Source of the DNA: Paraburkholderia xenovorans LB400
Lineage (GTDB): Bacteria > Pseudomonadota > Gammaproteobacteria > Burkholderiales > Burkholderiaceae
Length of the DNA: 64,000 nt
Direction: 5' to 3'
Assembly (NCBI RefSeq): GCF_000013645.1
Contig: NC_007952.1
Span: forward strand, 2,356,001 to 2,420,000
Positions 42,709-51,714 of the stretch are shown here, piece after piece (position 1 is the first letter of the stretch; every line of letters begins with the position of its first letter). The position numbers and the translations under genes were made by a program. Under the pieces are notes generated by a model. It had not been told where the DNA came from, did not search any database, and saw only the letters and a list, made by a program, of their open reading frames with translations.

Positions 42709-43057
42709 GGTAAGAAACCGCGCACGGCCGAGTCTTGGTGTGCTTGCGCGCGGATTGTGACGATTTCGGCATAGCGACGCGATTGCCGTGGTAGCTTTCT
42801 GCTCCTGGCAGATCATGGCTCGGAGACGTCTGTCCGGCGTCTGAAGCAGGCTATCCGGAACGCATCGTGTCGGGCTTGCAACGCGCTTGGATGCCCCTTG
42901 TCCCACATATCGGAACAGGCCGATCGCCTTGCTCCGGCGACGCTTCAAGCAAAGCCGCTGTGCTGAAATCGTCATTCGCCGCGCGCGATTCACGCAAGAC
43001 GGCAGGATTTTCCCTGCTTACACTGCGCTTGAACACATCACATTCAGGAGAGCAGTC
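42709..43057. promoter_or_regulatory. Divergent control region of the hydroxyproline genes
   Basis: A 349-bp gap between lhpA and lhpC. The direct repeat CGTCTG (42827-42832 and 42838-42843), spaced by 11 bp or one helical turn, is a candidate AraC-type binding site. No other feature was recognised. Confidence 0.35.
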
Positions 43058-43963
43058 GTGGCGCATATCTGGGAAGGCGTATTGCCCGCAGTCACCACCA
43101 AATTCAACGCGGATTTCAGCATAGACCGCGCATGGACCGGCAAGAATATCGAGGCGCAGATCGCGGCGGGTGTGGACGGCATCATCGTGTGCGGATCGCT
43201 GGGCGAAGCGTCGACGCTCTCGCTGGATGAAAAGCTGCAGGTGCTCGACGTCGCCGTGGAGGCCTCGCGCGGCCGTGTGCCGGTTCTATTGACGATCGCC
43301 GAAAACAGCACGCTCGACGCGTGCCGCCAGGCCGAAGCCGGCAGCCGTCACGGCGCGGCCGGCTACATGGTGCTGCCGGGGTTGCGCTATCTGTCGGACC
43401 GTCGCGAGACGCTGCACCATTTCCGCAGTGTCGCCGACGCAAGCGCGCTGCCGCTGATGATCTACAACAATCCGCTCGCCTATGGCGTCGACATGACGCC
43501 CGACATGTTCGCGGAAATCGCCGACGAGAAGAAGGTCGTCGCGATCAAGGAATCATGTGGCGACGTGCGGCGCGTGACCGACCTGATCAACGCGGTCGGC
43601 GACCGCTTCGCGATTCTCTGCGGCGTCGACAATCTCGCGATGGAAGCAATATTGATGGGCGCGCATGGCTGGGTGGCCGGTCTCGTGTGCGCGTTCCCGC
43701 GTGAGACGGTGGTGATCTACAAGCTGCTGAAGGCGGGACGCTTCGAGGAAGCGCGGGCGATCTACCGCTGGTTCGCGCCGCTGCTCGCGCTCGACGTCTC
43801 GGCAAAGCTGGTGCAGAACATCAAGCTCGCCGAAGCCATTGTCGGCCTGGGCACGGAGCCGGTGCGCCCGCCACGTCTGCCGCTGGCCGGCGACGAACGC
43901 AAGGCTGTCGAAGCGCTGATTCGCAAGGCGCTCGAAACACGGCCGGCACTGCCGCAGATCTGA
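43058..43963 (+). CDS. lhpC: 1-pyrroline-4-hydroxy-2-carboxylate deaminase
   Basis: A 301-residue member of the dihydrodipicolinate synthase/NAL superfamily: active-site Tyr136 in MIYNNP, Schiff-base Lys164 in VVAIKESCGD and GSLGEASTLS near 47. In hydroxyproline pathways such a protein deaminates the pyrroline product to 2-oxoglutarate semialdehyde. The start is GTG at 43058, supported by AGGAGAG at 43046-43052; no ATG fits. It is divergent from the epimerase-dehydrogenase operon, which supports this substrate. Confidence 0.87.
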   Translation: MAHIWEGVLPAVTTKFNADFSIDRAWTGKNIEAQIAAGVDGIIVCGSLGEASTLSLDEKLQVLDVAVEASRGRVPVLLTIAENSTLDACRQAEAGSRHGAAGYMVLPGLRYLSDRRETLHHFRSVADASALPLMIYNNPLAYGVDMTPDMFAEIADEKKVVAIKESCGDVRRVTDLINAVGDRFAILCGVDNLAMEAILMGAHGWVAGLVCAFPRETVVIYKLLKAGRFEEARAIYRWFAPLLALDVSAKLVQNIKLAEAIVGLGTEPVRPPRLPLAGDERKAVEALIRKALETRPALPQI

Positions 43964-43979
43964 TCCGGCCGGACTGGCT

Positions 43980-44732
43980 TCAGGCCGCCTGCTTCTCGAC
44001 ATCGGCGTCGGTATCGGAATCGGCATCGGGGTCGGCGGATTCGCCCTGGCGCAGATGCAGCAGCCTGTAGCCGCTCTTGTAGACCGGTTGCAGCCGGAAT
44101 TCGTTTTGCGGCTCGATCTCGAGCAGCAGGCGCAGCCGCGAAACGTGACTGTCGATCGTGCGAGTGAACTCGCGAAACTCGCGGCCCCATACCATCGCGA
44201 AGATGTGATCGCGCGACAGCACGCGGCCGATGTTGGAGAAAAACAGCGACGCCAGCCGGTACTGGGTGCCGGATAGCTGGACCGGCTGGCCGCGCAGCAT
44301 GACGAGCTGGCGGCGCGTATCGAAATGGTACGGGCCCACGTCGAAACTCGTGGTGCTGAACCTGTCCGGATACGCTCGCCGCAGCAGCGCGGCAACCCGC
44401 TCGCGAAACTCGGCTGCGCGCAGCGGCAACGCGACGTAGTCGTCCGCGCCGGCGACGAAGGCGCGCACGATGTTCTCCTCCGCCGTGTCCGCCGAAGCGA
44501 ACATCACCGGCAGACGGTCGCCACCCACTGCGCGCGCCGCGCGCAGCACCTCGGAACCGGAGAGGCGCACGCTCTGCCAGTCCAGCACCAGCAGATCCAC
44601 GGTGGAGCGCGCGAGCATTCTCGACATGCTCAGGCCGTCGTCGAAGGCCGTGCAGATGTGGCCGGCGGTCGTCAGGACCTTTTCGATCGACTGACGCATG
44701 ACCGGGTCACGTTGAAGAATGGCAATGCGCAT
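43980..44732 (-). CDS. OmpR-family response regulator, orphan
   Basis: A 250-residue protein with a receiver domain (phospho-acceptor Asp51 in LLVLDWQSV; AGADDYVALPLRAAEFRERV) and an OmpR/PhoB winged helix (LSGTQYRLASLFFSNIGRVL; FTRTIDSHVSRLRLLLE). No histidine kinase gene is adjacent. The C-terminus has an acidic repeat-like tail rich in Asp (DPDADSDTDADVE). It is convergent with lhpC, and its target is unknown. Confidence 0.87.
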   Translation of the reverse strand: MRIAILQRDPVMRQSIEKVLTTAGHICTAFDDGLSMSRMLARSTVDLLVLDWQSVRLSGSEVLRAARAVGGDRLPVMFASADTAEENIVRAFVAGADDYVALPLRAAEFRERVAALLRRAYPDRFSTTSFDVGPYHFDTRRQLVMLRGQPVQLSGTQYRLASLFFSNIGRVLSRDHIFAMVWGREFREFTRTIDSHVSRLRLLLEIEPQNEFRLQPVYKSGYRLLHLRQGESADPDADSDTDADVEKQAA

Positions 44733-45126
44733 GGGATGACTCTTAACTGATAGCTCGGACGCGATTCTCAGAGGCACGCCCTCCCCATCCCATAGGAGCA
44801 ATCCTAATTTACATATGAAGCCGCCAGCCCTGATAGAGCCGCCGAACATTCCCGCGCGCGCTTGCGACAATTCTCAAAACACCGACGCCTTTGCACGAAA
44901 GAAGCGCGTTTGCGGGGAACTTTTTCAGTCTAATTAAGCATCCCCTGAACGATCGGCTTTCATCCTGTAAAATCCCGCCTGGCCCCAGTCGTCGTCGTGC
45001 CTGCCCTACCCGGGCCGGCGCGCCGGTGTCCCGTGCTCTACCCAGCGCTTGCCACACTTCTCGCCCGACGACCGCCGTGTTTCCACACGCTACGTGTGGC
45101 TCCCAATCCAATAAAAGACATCAGCA
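44733..45126. other. Divergent intergenic region
   Basis: A 394-bp gap between the response regulator and the MHS transporter. The element TGTAAAAT near 44966-44973 resembles an extended -10 for the transporter. No gene was recognised. Confidence 0.4.
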
Positions 45127-46428
45127 ATGCAAGCGACAAATCTGGGTGGAGCGCAGGCTGTCACCCCACGCCCTCTCGGGCGCAGCGATTACAAGACACT
45201 TGGCCTCGCCGCGCTCGGCGGGGCTCTCGAGTTCTACGATTTCATCATCTTCGTGTTCTTCGCGCCGGCGATCGGCCAGCTGTTTTTCCCCTCGGCAATG
45301 CCGGACTGGCTGCGCCAGGTGCAAACCTTCGGCATTTTCGCCGCAGGCTATCTGGCGCGGCCGCTCGGCGGCATCATCATGGCGCATTTCGGCGATCTGT
45401 TCGGCCGCAAGCGCATGTTCACGCTGAGCGTGCTGCTCATGTCCGTGCCGACGCTGATGATGGGCCTGCTGCCCACCTACACCAGCATCGGCGTGCTCGC
45501 GCCGGTCCTGCTGCTGCTCTTCCGTGTGATGCAAGGCGCGGCGGTCGGCGGCGAAGTTCCGGGGGCATGGGTGTTCGTCTCGGAACACGTGCCGCAGCGG
45601 CACATCGGCTATGCGTGCGGCACGCTGACGGCCGGCCTCACGGCGGGTATCCTGCTCGGCTCGCTGATCGCCTCGGCGGTGAACCGCAACTTCGCACCGG
45701 CGGAAATCTCCGCGTACGCGTGGCGTATTCCGTTCCTGGTGGGTGGCGTGTTCGGCATGTTCTCGGTCTACCTGCGCCGCTGGCTGCACGAGACGCCGGT
45801 GTTCGCCGAACTCAAGCAGCGCAAGGCGATCGCCGCCGAGGTGCCGCTCAAGGCCGTGCTGCGCGACCACGGCCGCGCCGTGATCGTTTCGATGCTGCTC
45901 ACGTGGATGCTCTCGGCCGCGATCGTCGTGGTGATCCTGATGACGCCGACGCTGCTGCAAAAGCAGTTTCATATCGCGCCGGCCACCGCGTTGCTGGCGA
46001 ACTGCGTGGCGACGCTGTGCCTGACCATCGGCTGCGTGCTGGCGGGCTCGATTGCCGGCCGCATTGGCGCGGGGCGCACGATTTTCATCGGCGGCCTGGT
46101 GCTGGCCGTGACCTACTACGTGATGTTCCAGCAGCTCGCGCTCGATACCTCCGCGCTGGTGCCGCTGTACGCGGTGACCGGTCTGTTCGTCGGCGTGATC
46201 GGCGCGATTCCGTTCGTGATGGTCAAGGCGTTCCCGCCGGTGGTGCGCTTCTCGGGCATCTCGTTCTCGTACAACGTGGCGTATGCGGTTTTCGGCGGCC
46301 TCACGCCGATCGCCGTGTCGCTGATGATGAAGTCCAACCCGATGGCCGCACCGATGTACGTCGGCGCAATCTGCATTCTCGGGGCGTTGACCACGCTGTT
46401 CATCAAGGACGCACCGCAAAAGCGCTGA
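45127..46428 (+). CDS. MFS transporter, MHS family
   Basis: A 433-residue, twelve-helix major facilitator. EFYDFIIFVFFAPAIGQLFF near residue 36, ARPLGGIIMAHFGDLFGRKR near 78 and VMQGAAVGGEVPGAWVFVSE near 135 are diagnostic of metabolite:H+ symporters (citrate, alpha-ketoglutarate, proline/betaine). The substrate is unknown. Nearness to hydroxyproline catabolism might suggest uptake of a related compound, but the two are separated by a response regulator. Confidence 0.87.
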   Translation: MQATNLGGAQAVTPRPLGRSDYKTLGLAALGGALEFYDFIIFVFFAPAIGQLFFPSAMPDWLRQVQTFGIFAAGYLARPLGGIIMAHFGDLFGRKRMFTLSVLLMSVPTLMMGLLPTYTSIGVLAPVLLLLFRVMQGAAVGGEVPGAWVFVSEHVPQRHIGYACGTLTAGLTAGILLGSLIASAVNRNFAPAEISAYAWRIPFLVGGVFGMFSVYLRRWLHETPVFAELKQRKAIAAEVPLKAVLRDHGRAVIVSMLLTWMLSAAIVVVILMTPTLLQKQFHIAPATALLANCVATLCLTIGCVLAGSIAGRIGAGRTIFIGGLVLAVTYYVMFQQLALDTSALVPLYAVTGLFVGVIGAIPFVMVKAFPPVVRFSGISFSYNVAYAVFGGLTPIAVSLMMKSNPMAAPMYVGAICILGALTTLFIKDAPQKR

Positions 46429-46474
46429 TCGGCGCTTCCGCTTCTCCTTTTGATTCTGCTGCTGTTTGACAATG

Positions 46475-46500
46475 ACGGCGCGCCGCACGGTGCGCCGTTT
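46475..46500 (+). terminator. Weak hairpin after the MHS transporter
   Basis: ACGGCGC (46475-46481) pairs with GCGCCGT (46492-46498), followed by a few T residues. A possible terminator. Confidence 0.35.
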
Positions 46501-46649
46501 CAGTTTGCATCGGGGTTCGACGCCCCAGGCAAATACAGCCGCGCGGATGACGCGTACTTCGCGTACGCAGCCTGCGATCAAATTGGCGGCATGGTTGTTC
46601 CGGACGGGAAACCGGGGGATCGCATGTCGCAAATCACCCAGGGTGTCTT

Positions 46650-47165
46650 TCAGAGCGGCAGTTTGGTGGTGGAGAGAATTTCCTTCAGCACCATGAACGT
46701 CCGGATCTGACGAACCCCTGGAAGGTACAGTAGCTGCTCCGCATGCAGCCGATTGAAGCTGTCACTGTCTCGCGTGCGTACCAGCATGAAATAGTCGAAT
46801 TCGCCCGTTACGACGTGACACTCCATGCACCCGGAGACCCTTTGAGCCGCCTTCTCAAATTCGGCGAAGGTTTCAGGCGTTGAACGGTCCAGCACAAAGC
46901 CGATCACCACGAGCATCGCCCAGTCTAATGCCTTGGGGTCGAGAAGTGCGACCACGGCCCGTATCAACCCCATCTCCTTGAGCCGCTCGACGCGCCTCAG
47001 GCAGGCCGGTGCGCTTAACCTGACCTTTGCCGCGAGATTGACGTTGGAAATGGAAGCGTCACTTTGCAACTGCTTGAGGATTGCCCGGTCAATCCGATCG
47101 AGTTGCGGTGCCGTCCTGTCACTGTCGCCAACCGGACCACGTTTTTTTGTTGTTCTCACGGTCAT
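46650..47165 (-). CDS. Lrp/AsnC-family regulator
   Basis: A 171-residue protein with an N-terminal HTH (LDRIDRAILKQLQSDASISN; LAAKVRLSAPACLRRVERLK) and a C-terminal RAM ligand domain (VVTGEFDYFMLVRTRDSDSF). Members respond to amino acids. It has an N-terminal extension of about 20 basic residues. The MHS transporter lies convergently next door and is a possible target. Confidence 0.87.
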   Translation of the reverse strand: MTVRTTKKRGPVGDSDRTAPQLDRIDRAILKQLQSDASISNVNLAAKVRLSAPACLRRVERLKEMGLIRAVVALLDPKALDWAMLVVIGFVLDRSTPETFAEFEKAAQRVSGCMECHVVTGEFDYFMLVRTRDSDSFNRLHAEQLLYLPGVRQIRTFMVLKEILSTTKLPL

Positions 47166-47442
47166 CCTTTCGAAATTTAATTACGTTCCGAAGCTTCATA
47201 TCTGCGGCAAGCTACGCTTATAGGCTGATATTTGCAATATTTGCAAATGAAAAACGTCCTAGAATCGTCAGATACGATCATGCCAGACGGACGTCGAATC
47301 GGACGAATGCCGCAGCGCTGCCAGCAGCAACCGGTCTGAAGGCCAGTCCTTTTACATAAGCCGGCGTTCCGCCTGAACTCAGACGACGATGTGAATCGAA
47401 TACCGACGTCCATCCAACATCACGTTCTAAAAAGTACTGCTA

Positions 47443-47925
47443 ATGAACAGGTACCCAGATGAAAGCAAGTCGGCGGCAACAGAGCAATGCGTGTGGATCC
47501 GGCCGCCGTCGTCACTCACCGAAGTGTGCATGATCGTAGACTCTACAGCGGGGATTTTCGTCGCACCCGCGCTATCCGATCGCTTCGCCGATACCGCCCA
47601 ATTCGCTCTACTGTCTTTGAACGATACCGAATCTCTCCGCCGCGAGTGGGTGGCCTCAGCGGCATCGCATACAGGTCCTGGAATTCGCGCCCGTACAGAA
47701 ATCGAACGGGTATTGGGTCGGCTTCCCGTGGGGTGCCGGCTCGCGCTTTGCACACAGACGGTCAGATCACTGGACTGGTTAGGGTCGGTCTGCGGGCATC
47801 CATGTCGGATGATTCTCCCGGCCGATTCGCTATCGGATGTGGGATGGAAGGTTGAAGAGGCCACGCGAACGGTGCAGGCGGCACTCTGTGAAGCAGTTTC
47901 ACGACGGTGGCGCGACTGTCTGTGA
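47443..47925 (+). CDS. Hypothetical protein
   Basis: A 160-residue open frame with a plausible start and protein-like composition (VCMIVDSTAGIFVAPALSDR; SDRFADTAQFALLSLNDTES; CTQTVRSLDWLGSVCGHPCR). No family was recognised and no membrane or signal segment is seen. It contains seven Cys. The opposite strand is also open for 145 codons, so this could be non-coding. Codon use looks less biased than in the neighbours. Confidence 0.42.
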   Translation: MNRYPDESKSAATEQCVWIRPPSSLTEVCMIVDSTAGIFVAPALSDRFADTAQFALLSLNDTESLRREWVASAASHTGPGIRARTEIERVLGRLPVGCRLALCTQTVRSLDWLGSVCGHPCRMILPADSLSDVGWKVEEATRTVQAALCEAVSRRWRDCL

Positions 47926-48036
47926 GTCCCGGCGCCATGACCGGATTCCCGCAGCCTCGGTTATAGACCCGACTCCATGCTCGACGCAGCGCAAGCAAGC
48001 CCCGAGGCGAAGCCCGCCGACGCCGCGCCGCCCGGC

Positions 48037-48309
48037 TTATAGCGACGCCTCCTGGATCGCGCCGGTCTGGATTGCCCGCTCGATCAGGCCTTCGTCCTGC
48101 GACTTGGCGATGGCGTCGGCAATCAGTTTTTCCGGCTCCTCGATTTCCGCCTTGATCGTGCTGATGATTCCGGACGCATCCAGAATCACCAGCGTTTTCG
48201 CCGAGTCGGCCAGACTGATGATCACCCGATGCGGCGTAGGCCCTTCACCGAGACTCGCGCACAACTGCGTGACCTTGCCGCCAATGGTTTGCTCAAAAGT
48301 TTGAATCAT
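48037..48309 (-). CDS. Small conserved-looking hypothetical protein
   Basis: A 90-residue cytoplasmic protein starting MIQTFEQTIGGKVTQLCASL with a GGGAG site upstream; the remainder includes HRVIISLADSAKTLVILDAS and EEPEKLIADAIAKSQDEGLI. No family was recognised. It lies 64 bp after the doxX-like gene on the same strand and is probably co-transcribed. Confidence 0.65.
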   Translation of the reverse strand: MIQTFEQTIGGKVTQLCASLGEGPTPHRVIISLADSAKTLVILDASGIISTIKAEIEEPEKLIADAIAKSQDEGLIERAIQTGAIQEASL

Positions 48310-48373
48310 TATTTGCTCCCTGGTTACAAGCCGGAATCGAAAGCGATCCCCGCAGACTACCTGAACTGCCGCA

Positions 48374-48832
48374 TCAAAGCCCCAGTCCGCCGCGCGACGA
48401 GCGTCCGCCGAGAGAACCTCCTCCCGGGCGCGCACCGTCGATACTGATCCCGCCCGCGCCGGTCACGAACAGCAGCAGGAAACCACCGGCAATGCCGACG
48501 TTCTTCCAGAAATGGATGACCATATCGCGTTGCAGGGCGGCGTCGGTCACATTCCAGAAATCGTGTCCCAGAACCGCCGTCGCTACCGTGTATGCGGCCA
48601 TGATGAGCGCAAGCGGACGTACCTTGAAGCCGACGATCAGCAACAAACCGCCGAGCGCCTCGACAGCGACCGCGATCGGCGCGGCGATCTGCACGAACGG
48701 CACGCCCTTCGAATGCAGGTAGCCGACAAAACCCGCATAGCCCAGCAGTTTCATCACTCCGCCCCACAGGAACAGCACCGCAAGGGCAATGCGCGCGATG
48801 AGGATAACGCCGGAATCGACGGGACGCGACAT
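48374..48832 (-). CDS. DoxX-family membrane protein
   Basis: A 152-residue inner-membrane protein with four hydrophobic helices. IARIALAVLFLWGGVMKLLG near residue 9, AVAVEALGGLLLIVGFKVRP near 50 and VIHFWKNVGIAGGFLLLFVT near 105 are typical of DoxX. The C-terminal tail is Gly/Ser/Arg-rich. DoxX proteins are linked to redox and thiol stress; the role here is not determined. The start at 48832 matches the family length. Confidence 0.85.
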   Translation of the reverse strand: MSRPVDSGVILIARIALAVLFLWGGVMKLLGYAGFVGYLHSKGVPFVQIAAPIAVAVEALGGLLLIVGFKVRPLALIMAAYTVATAVLGHDFWNVTDAALQRDMVIHFWKNVGIAGGFLLLFVTGAGGISIDGARPGGGSLGGRSSRGGLGL

Positions 48833-49043
48833 AAGGGGCTCCTGTAAATGAATAAGCAGCAGACCCCGCCGGAGGGCTGCAGTTCCCCGCATTGCAACTG
48901 AGAATATGTGCATTGCCCGCCTTTTCCAAGCCCGGGAAAATGGGAGGCGCGAGGCGCGTCGCATGCCGGGACGGAAAAAAGTGCCGAAGCGGCTCGCCGG
49001 TTAGCGTCCGCGGTGCATGCCGGCGGCGGCGTCACCGCCGTGG

Positions 49044-49451
49044 TTATGCGCGAGGATACGTCGCGACTTCGATCAGATTACCGTCCGGATCGCGGCAATA
49101 CACCGAGGTCATCTTGCCGCGCGCGCCGTCGCGCTCCACCGGGCCGGCCTCGATTTCGACGCCCTCGGCCAGCCAATGCGCCTTGACCTCGGCGGGGCTT
49201 GCAGTCGTGACGAAGCACAGATCGGCGCTGCCGGGCACCGGCTCGCGGCCGGTGAACCACGCGACGGTGTCGGCCGCGGCGGGACGCAGATTGATCTTCT
49301 GATTGCCGTAGGTCATTGCCACCCGCGTACCGGTGCGCGACTCGAACCCGGTGCGCTGCATGCCGAGCATGCGTGCGTACCACGCCGCGCTGACTTCCAC
49401 GTCGGCAACGTTCAGAACGAGATGATCCAGACTCTCTATAGAAAAGCTCAT
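49044..49451 (-). CDS. VOC-family (glyoxalase/bleomycin-resistance-like) protein
   Basis: A 135-residue VOC-fold protein: IESLDHLVLNVADVEVSAAW at the start, a metal-site-like His near residue 10, and VYCRDPDGNLIEVATYPRA at the end (Glu ligand). It may be a lyase or dioxygenase, with the substrate unknown. The start at 49451 places the first beta strand correctly. Confidence 0.85.
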   Translation of the reverse strand: MSFSIESLDHLVLNVADVEVSAAWYARMLGMQRTGFESRTGTRVAMTYGNQKINLRPAAADTVAWFTGREPVPGSADLCFVTTASPAEVKAHWLAEGVEIEAGPVERDGARGKMTSVYCRDPDGNLIEVATYPRA

Positions 49452-49609
49452 GGTTTCGTCACCGTGATGTGAGCCGTTGTCTCGTGGCCGACCTGGCCGG
49501 TCCGCCAACGGCGGGCAGAAGCAAAGTTGGCACGCGTGTGATGCGTGTGATACTCGCGTGCGGCTGTTGGCACGTCGTGTTCATGGCGTGGCACTGGCAC
49601 TGGCCAGGA

Positions 49610-50074
49610 CTACGACTGCGGCGCGTCCGGAGCGAGCAGAACGCCCTTCGTGAACACGAAGCAACCGTAACCGCGCGCTTCGCCGGTGGCGATCACGCAA
49701 TACGCTTTGCGCGCCCGCTCATAAAACGCAAACCGCTCGATCGGCGCGAACGGCACATCGCGCCCCTCCGCGGCGTTGACTTCGGTTTGTGCTTCCCGCT
49801 GCACGGCCGGAAGCGTGTGTGGTTCGCCGACCACCTCCATGCGCGACGCCGGGTGTTCGATGAACGTATCCAGCGGCATCACCGAGAGAACCGCGCGAAT
49901 CGCGCGCGGCGCGCTCACGCCGTCGAGGCGAAGCAGTTTGCCCAGCACGCTCTCGCGCGCGACCGAGTCGCCCGGAAAGTTGGCGTCGCAAATGATGAGT
50001 TCGTCGCCGTGGCCCATCGAGCGTAGCGCATACAGTATGTCGGCATTGAGCAGCGGGTCCAGATTCTTCAGCAC
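49610..50074 (-). CDS. fucU: L-fucose mutarotase (RbsD/FucU family)
   Basis: A 154-residue protein with the FucU signature MLKNLDPLLNADILYALRSM then GHGDELIICDANFPGDSVA, Arg/Asp/His residues of the sugar site, and C-terminal CVIATGEARGYGCFVFTKGV. It equilibrates the anomers of fucose or a similar sugar. No fucose operon lies nearby in the window. Confidence 0.85.
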   Translation of the reverse strand: MLKNLDPLLNADILYALRSMGHGDELIICDANFPGDSVARESVLGKLLRLDGVSAPRAIRAVLSVMPLDTFIEHPASRMEVVGEPHTLPAVQREAQTEVNAAEGRDVPFAPIERFAFYERARKAYCVIATGEARGYGCFVFTKGVLLAPDAPQS

Positions 50075-50161
50075 GGTGTCTCCTTGTAGTCCGGTCAGGT
50101 CCGATTGGCGGCTGGCCGCCCGGGTCCGGATGCTGGTTTCCAGATGCGTGAAGCGCCCGGC

Positions 50162-50590
50162 TCACGCCCGCGTTCGAGTCGGGCCGGAACGGCAGGCGCC
50201 CGATTCGACGAAGGCGTGACGGCGCTTCGAATCGCATTCCAGCGGACGATTGTAGCAAGCAACGTCGCACGCATCCGGCGGGGTGCGCCCGTGGTCGCGG
50301 CACGCAGCGCTGCTGTCCGGATGGACCGTCGTCCGGACCTTGCGCGTGGCCGGCAGCGCACTGGCGATGCCGCATTGCCAACGCAGCCAGCCGACCACCG
50401 CCAGCAGCACGAGGCCCGCGCCGCCCAGCACCGGCTCGCGCCAGCCCAGCAACGCCATGAACGTGAACGCGCGCGCACCGGCGAGCAGTGCGAAACCGGC
50501 GACCGAGCAGGCCAGCGAGTCGACAGCGCCCGCGAGGCGCGCAACCATCATGGCCGTTTGCGCAGACGTGGCGGCAGCGGGCTCGTGCAT
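50162..50590 (-). CDS. Small membrane protein, unknown
   Basis: A 142-residue predicted membrane protein. AGAVDSLACSVAGFALLAGA and EPVLGGAGLVLLAVVGWLRW form two helices near residues 15-65. The C-terminal half is hydrophilic and unlike the rest, which suggests a frameshift or readthrough past a natural end. GGAGA precedes the ATG at 50590. It begins 26 bp after the NTF2-like gene. Confidence 0.5.
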   Translation of the reverse strand: MHEPAAATSAQTAMMVARLAGAVDSLACSVAGFALLAGARAFTFMALLGWREPVLGGAGLVLLAVVGWLRWQCGIASALPATRKVRTTVHPDSSAACRDHGRTPPDACDVACYNRPLECDSKRRHAFVESGACRSGPTRTRA

Positions 50591-50615
50591 GATCGTCTCC
50601 GGAATGAAACGAGGC

Positions 50616-50984
50616 TCAGGCGGCGTCCGGCACCTGATCGAGGAAGCCGGTAACGGCCTGCAAGCGTCCGCGTGGATCGACCACACCGAAGTCGGACCCC
50701 TTCACGATTGCCTCGCCGGCGGGCGTGATCAGCTCCCAGGAAAAGCGCAGCCGGTCGGCGAAGCCGTCAACCTGGCCCGTGCGGCGAAACGTGTGATGCG
50801 GGAAGCGCTCGTGCACCGCGCGGATCATCGCGTCGATGCCTTCGTGGCCGGCACCTGACAACAGCGGGTCGCGATAGTCGGCGTCGGCGCTCCATGTCGC
50901 GGCGATCAACTCGCGACGGCGCGCGCCATCGGTCTCGTTCCATACGTCGAAATAACGGTCGATCAGATCGGTATGCGCGTTCAT
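50616..50984 (-). CDS. NTF2/SnoaL-like protein
   Basis: A 122-residue protein of the SnoaL/NTF2-like fold: LIDRYFDVWNETDGARRREL, DADYRDPLLSGAGHEGIDAM and RRTGQVDGFADRLRFSWELI. Such proteins are small cone-shaped isomerases or hydrolases, or non-catalytic. The substrate is unknown. Confidence 0.83.
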   Translation of the reverse strand: MNAHTDLIDRYFDVWNETDGARRRELIAATWSADADYRDPLLSGAGHEGIDAMIRAVHERFPHHTFRRTGQVDGFADRLRFSWELITPAGEAIVKGSDFGVVDPRGRLQAVTGFLDQVPDAA

Positions 50985-51342
50985 CTCAAGACTCCTTCAT
51001 TGGCATGACTGAGCACTACGCCTCGCAGACACGTTTGTATGCGGCGGGCCCGGAGTGAAGATTGGAGGCTTGGGCGCGATGCGTCGATTACGTGGGAGGT
51101 AAGCAGGTGCGCGCGCAGCGGTGCGAGGAAATTTCGCCGTGTGCCGTGTGCCGTGTGCCGTGTGCCGTGTGCCGTGTGCCGTTCGGCGTTCGGCGTTCGG
51201 CGTTCGGCGTTCGGCGTTCGGCGGATAGGCCATCCGGCCGCGGCGGCAGCGGCTAACCTCATGTGGCAAATGGGGGCCGCGCGGCACTGGTGCGCGGCGT
51301 GTGACGCACTCAACAGACACGGACACGGGCCGCTTTTTCAAT
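50985..51342. other. Intergenic region containing heptamer arrays
   Basis: A 358-bp gap between the NTF2-like gene and the toxin gene. Its main content is the double tandem array at 51136-51219. The rest shows no recognised gene, although open frames run through the array by virtue of the repeats. Confidence 0.6.
51136..51219. repeat. Two adjacent 7-bp tandem arrays
   Basis: Six perfect copies of GCCGTGT (51136-51177), a hybrid unit GCCGTTC (51178-51184), then five perfect copies of GGCGTTC (51185-51219). The two arrays share length and phase. Unit length is not a multiple of three, so copy changes would shift any reading frame. They lie between divergent genes and may alter promoter spacing. 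Confidence 0.92.
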
Positions 51343-51714
51343 ATGATTTTTACACTTGCAAGACCGTATCCTGTCGGATACACTTCTCAGCAGATCGGTT
51401 CACCACCTGTGTACACGGTCAACCGCACCGAGGAGTTCGACGCCTGGCTCGCGCGGCTCTCCGATCAAAGAGCGAGGGCGAAAATACTCGTGCGAATCCG
51501 GCGTGCGGAACGCGGGCATTTCGGCGACATGAAGTTGCTGGAAGACGGTGTGTCAGAGATGCGCATCGACTACGGCCCGGGTTATCGGGTCTACTTCGCG
51601 CGTGAAGAACGCGTGGTCTATCTGCTGCTCTGCGGTGGCGACAAGTCCACCCAGCCAGCCGATATCAAGCATGCCAAAACAATGTGGGCAGCAATCAGAG
51701 AGGAACTGTCATGA
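51343..51714 (+). CDS. RelE/ParE-type toxin (addiction module killer protein)
   Basis: A 123-residue toxin-like protein; the core VNRTEEFDAWLARLSDQRAR, RIRRAERGHFGDMKLLEDGV and MRIDYGPGYRVYFAREERVV is typical of RelE-superfamily killers of the Gp49/HigB-like group, followed by LLLCGGDKSTQPADIKHAKT. The core starts about 22 residues after the chosen ATG. It probably cleaves mRNA at the ribosome. It overlaps the antitoxin gene by four bases, toxin first. Confidence 0.85.
   Translation: MIFTLARPYPVGYTSQQIGSPPVYTVNRTEEFDAWLARLSDQRARAKILVRIRRAERGHFGDMKLLEDGVSEMRIDYGPGYRVYFAREERVVYLLLCGGDKSTQPADIKHAKTMWAAIREELS

Noticed and set aside
45121..46632. 503-codon minus frame opposite the MHS transporter
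   Set aside because: His/Arg/Gln-rich shadow; the transporter is unambiguous.
51039..51605. Open frames running through the heptamer arrays
   Set aside because: They encode repetitive FGVRRSA/RVPCAVC patterns created by the 7-bp repeats and are unlikely to be proteins.
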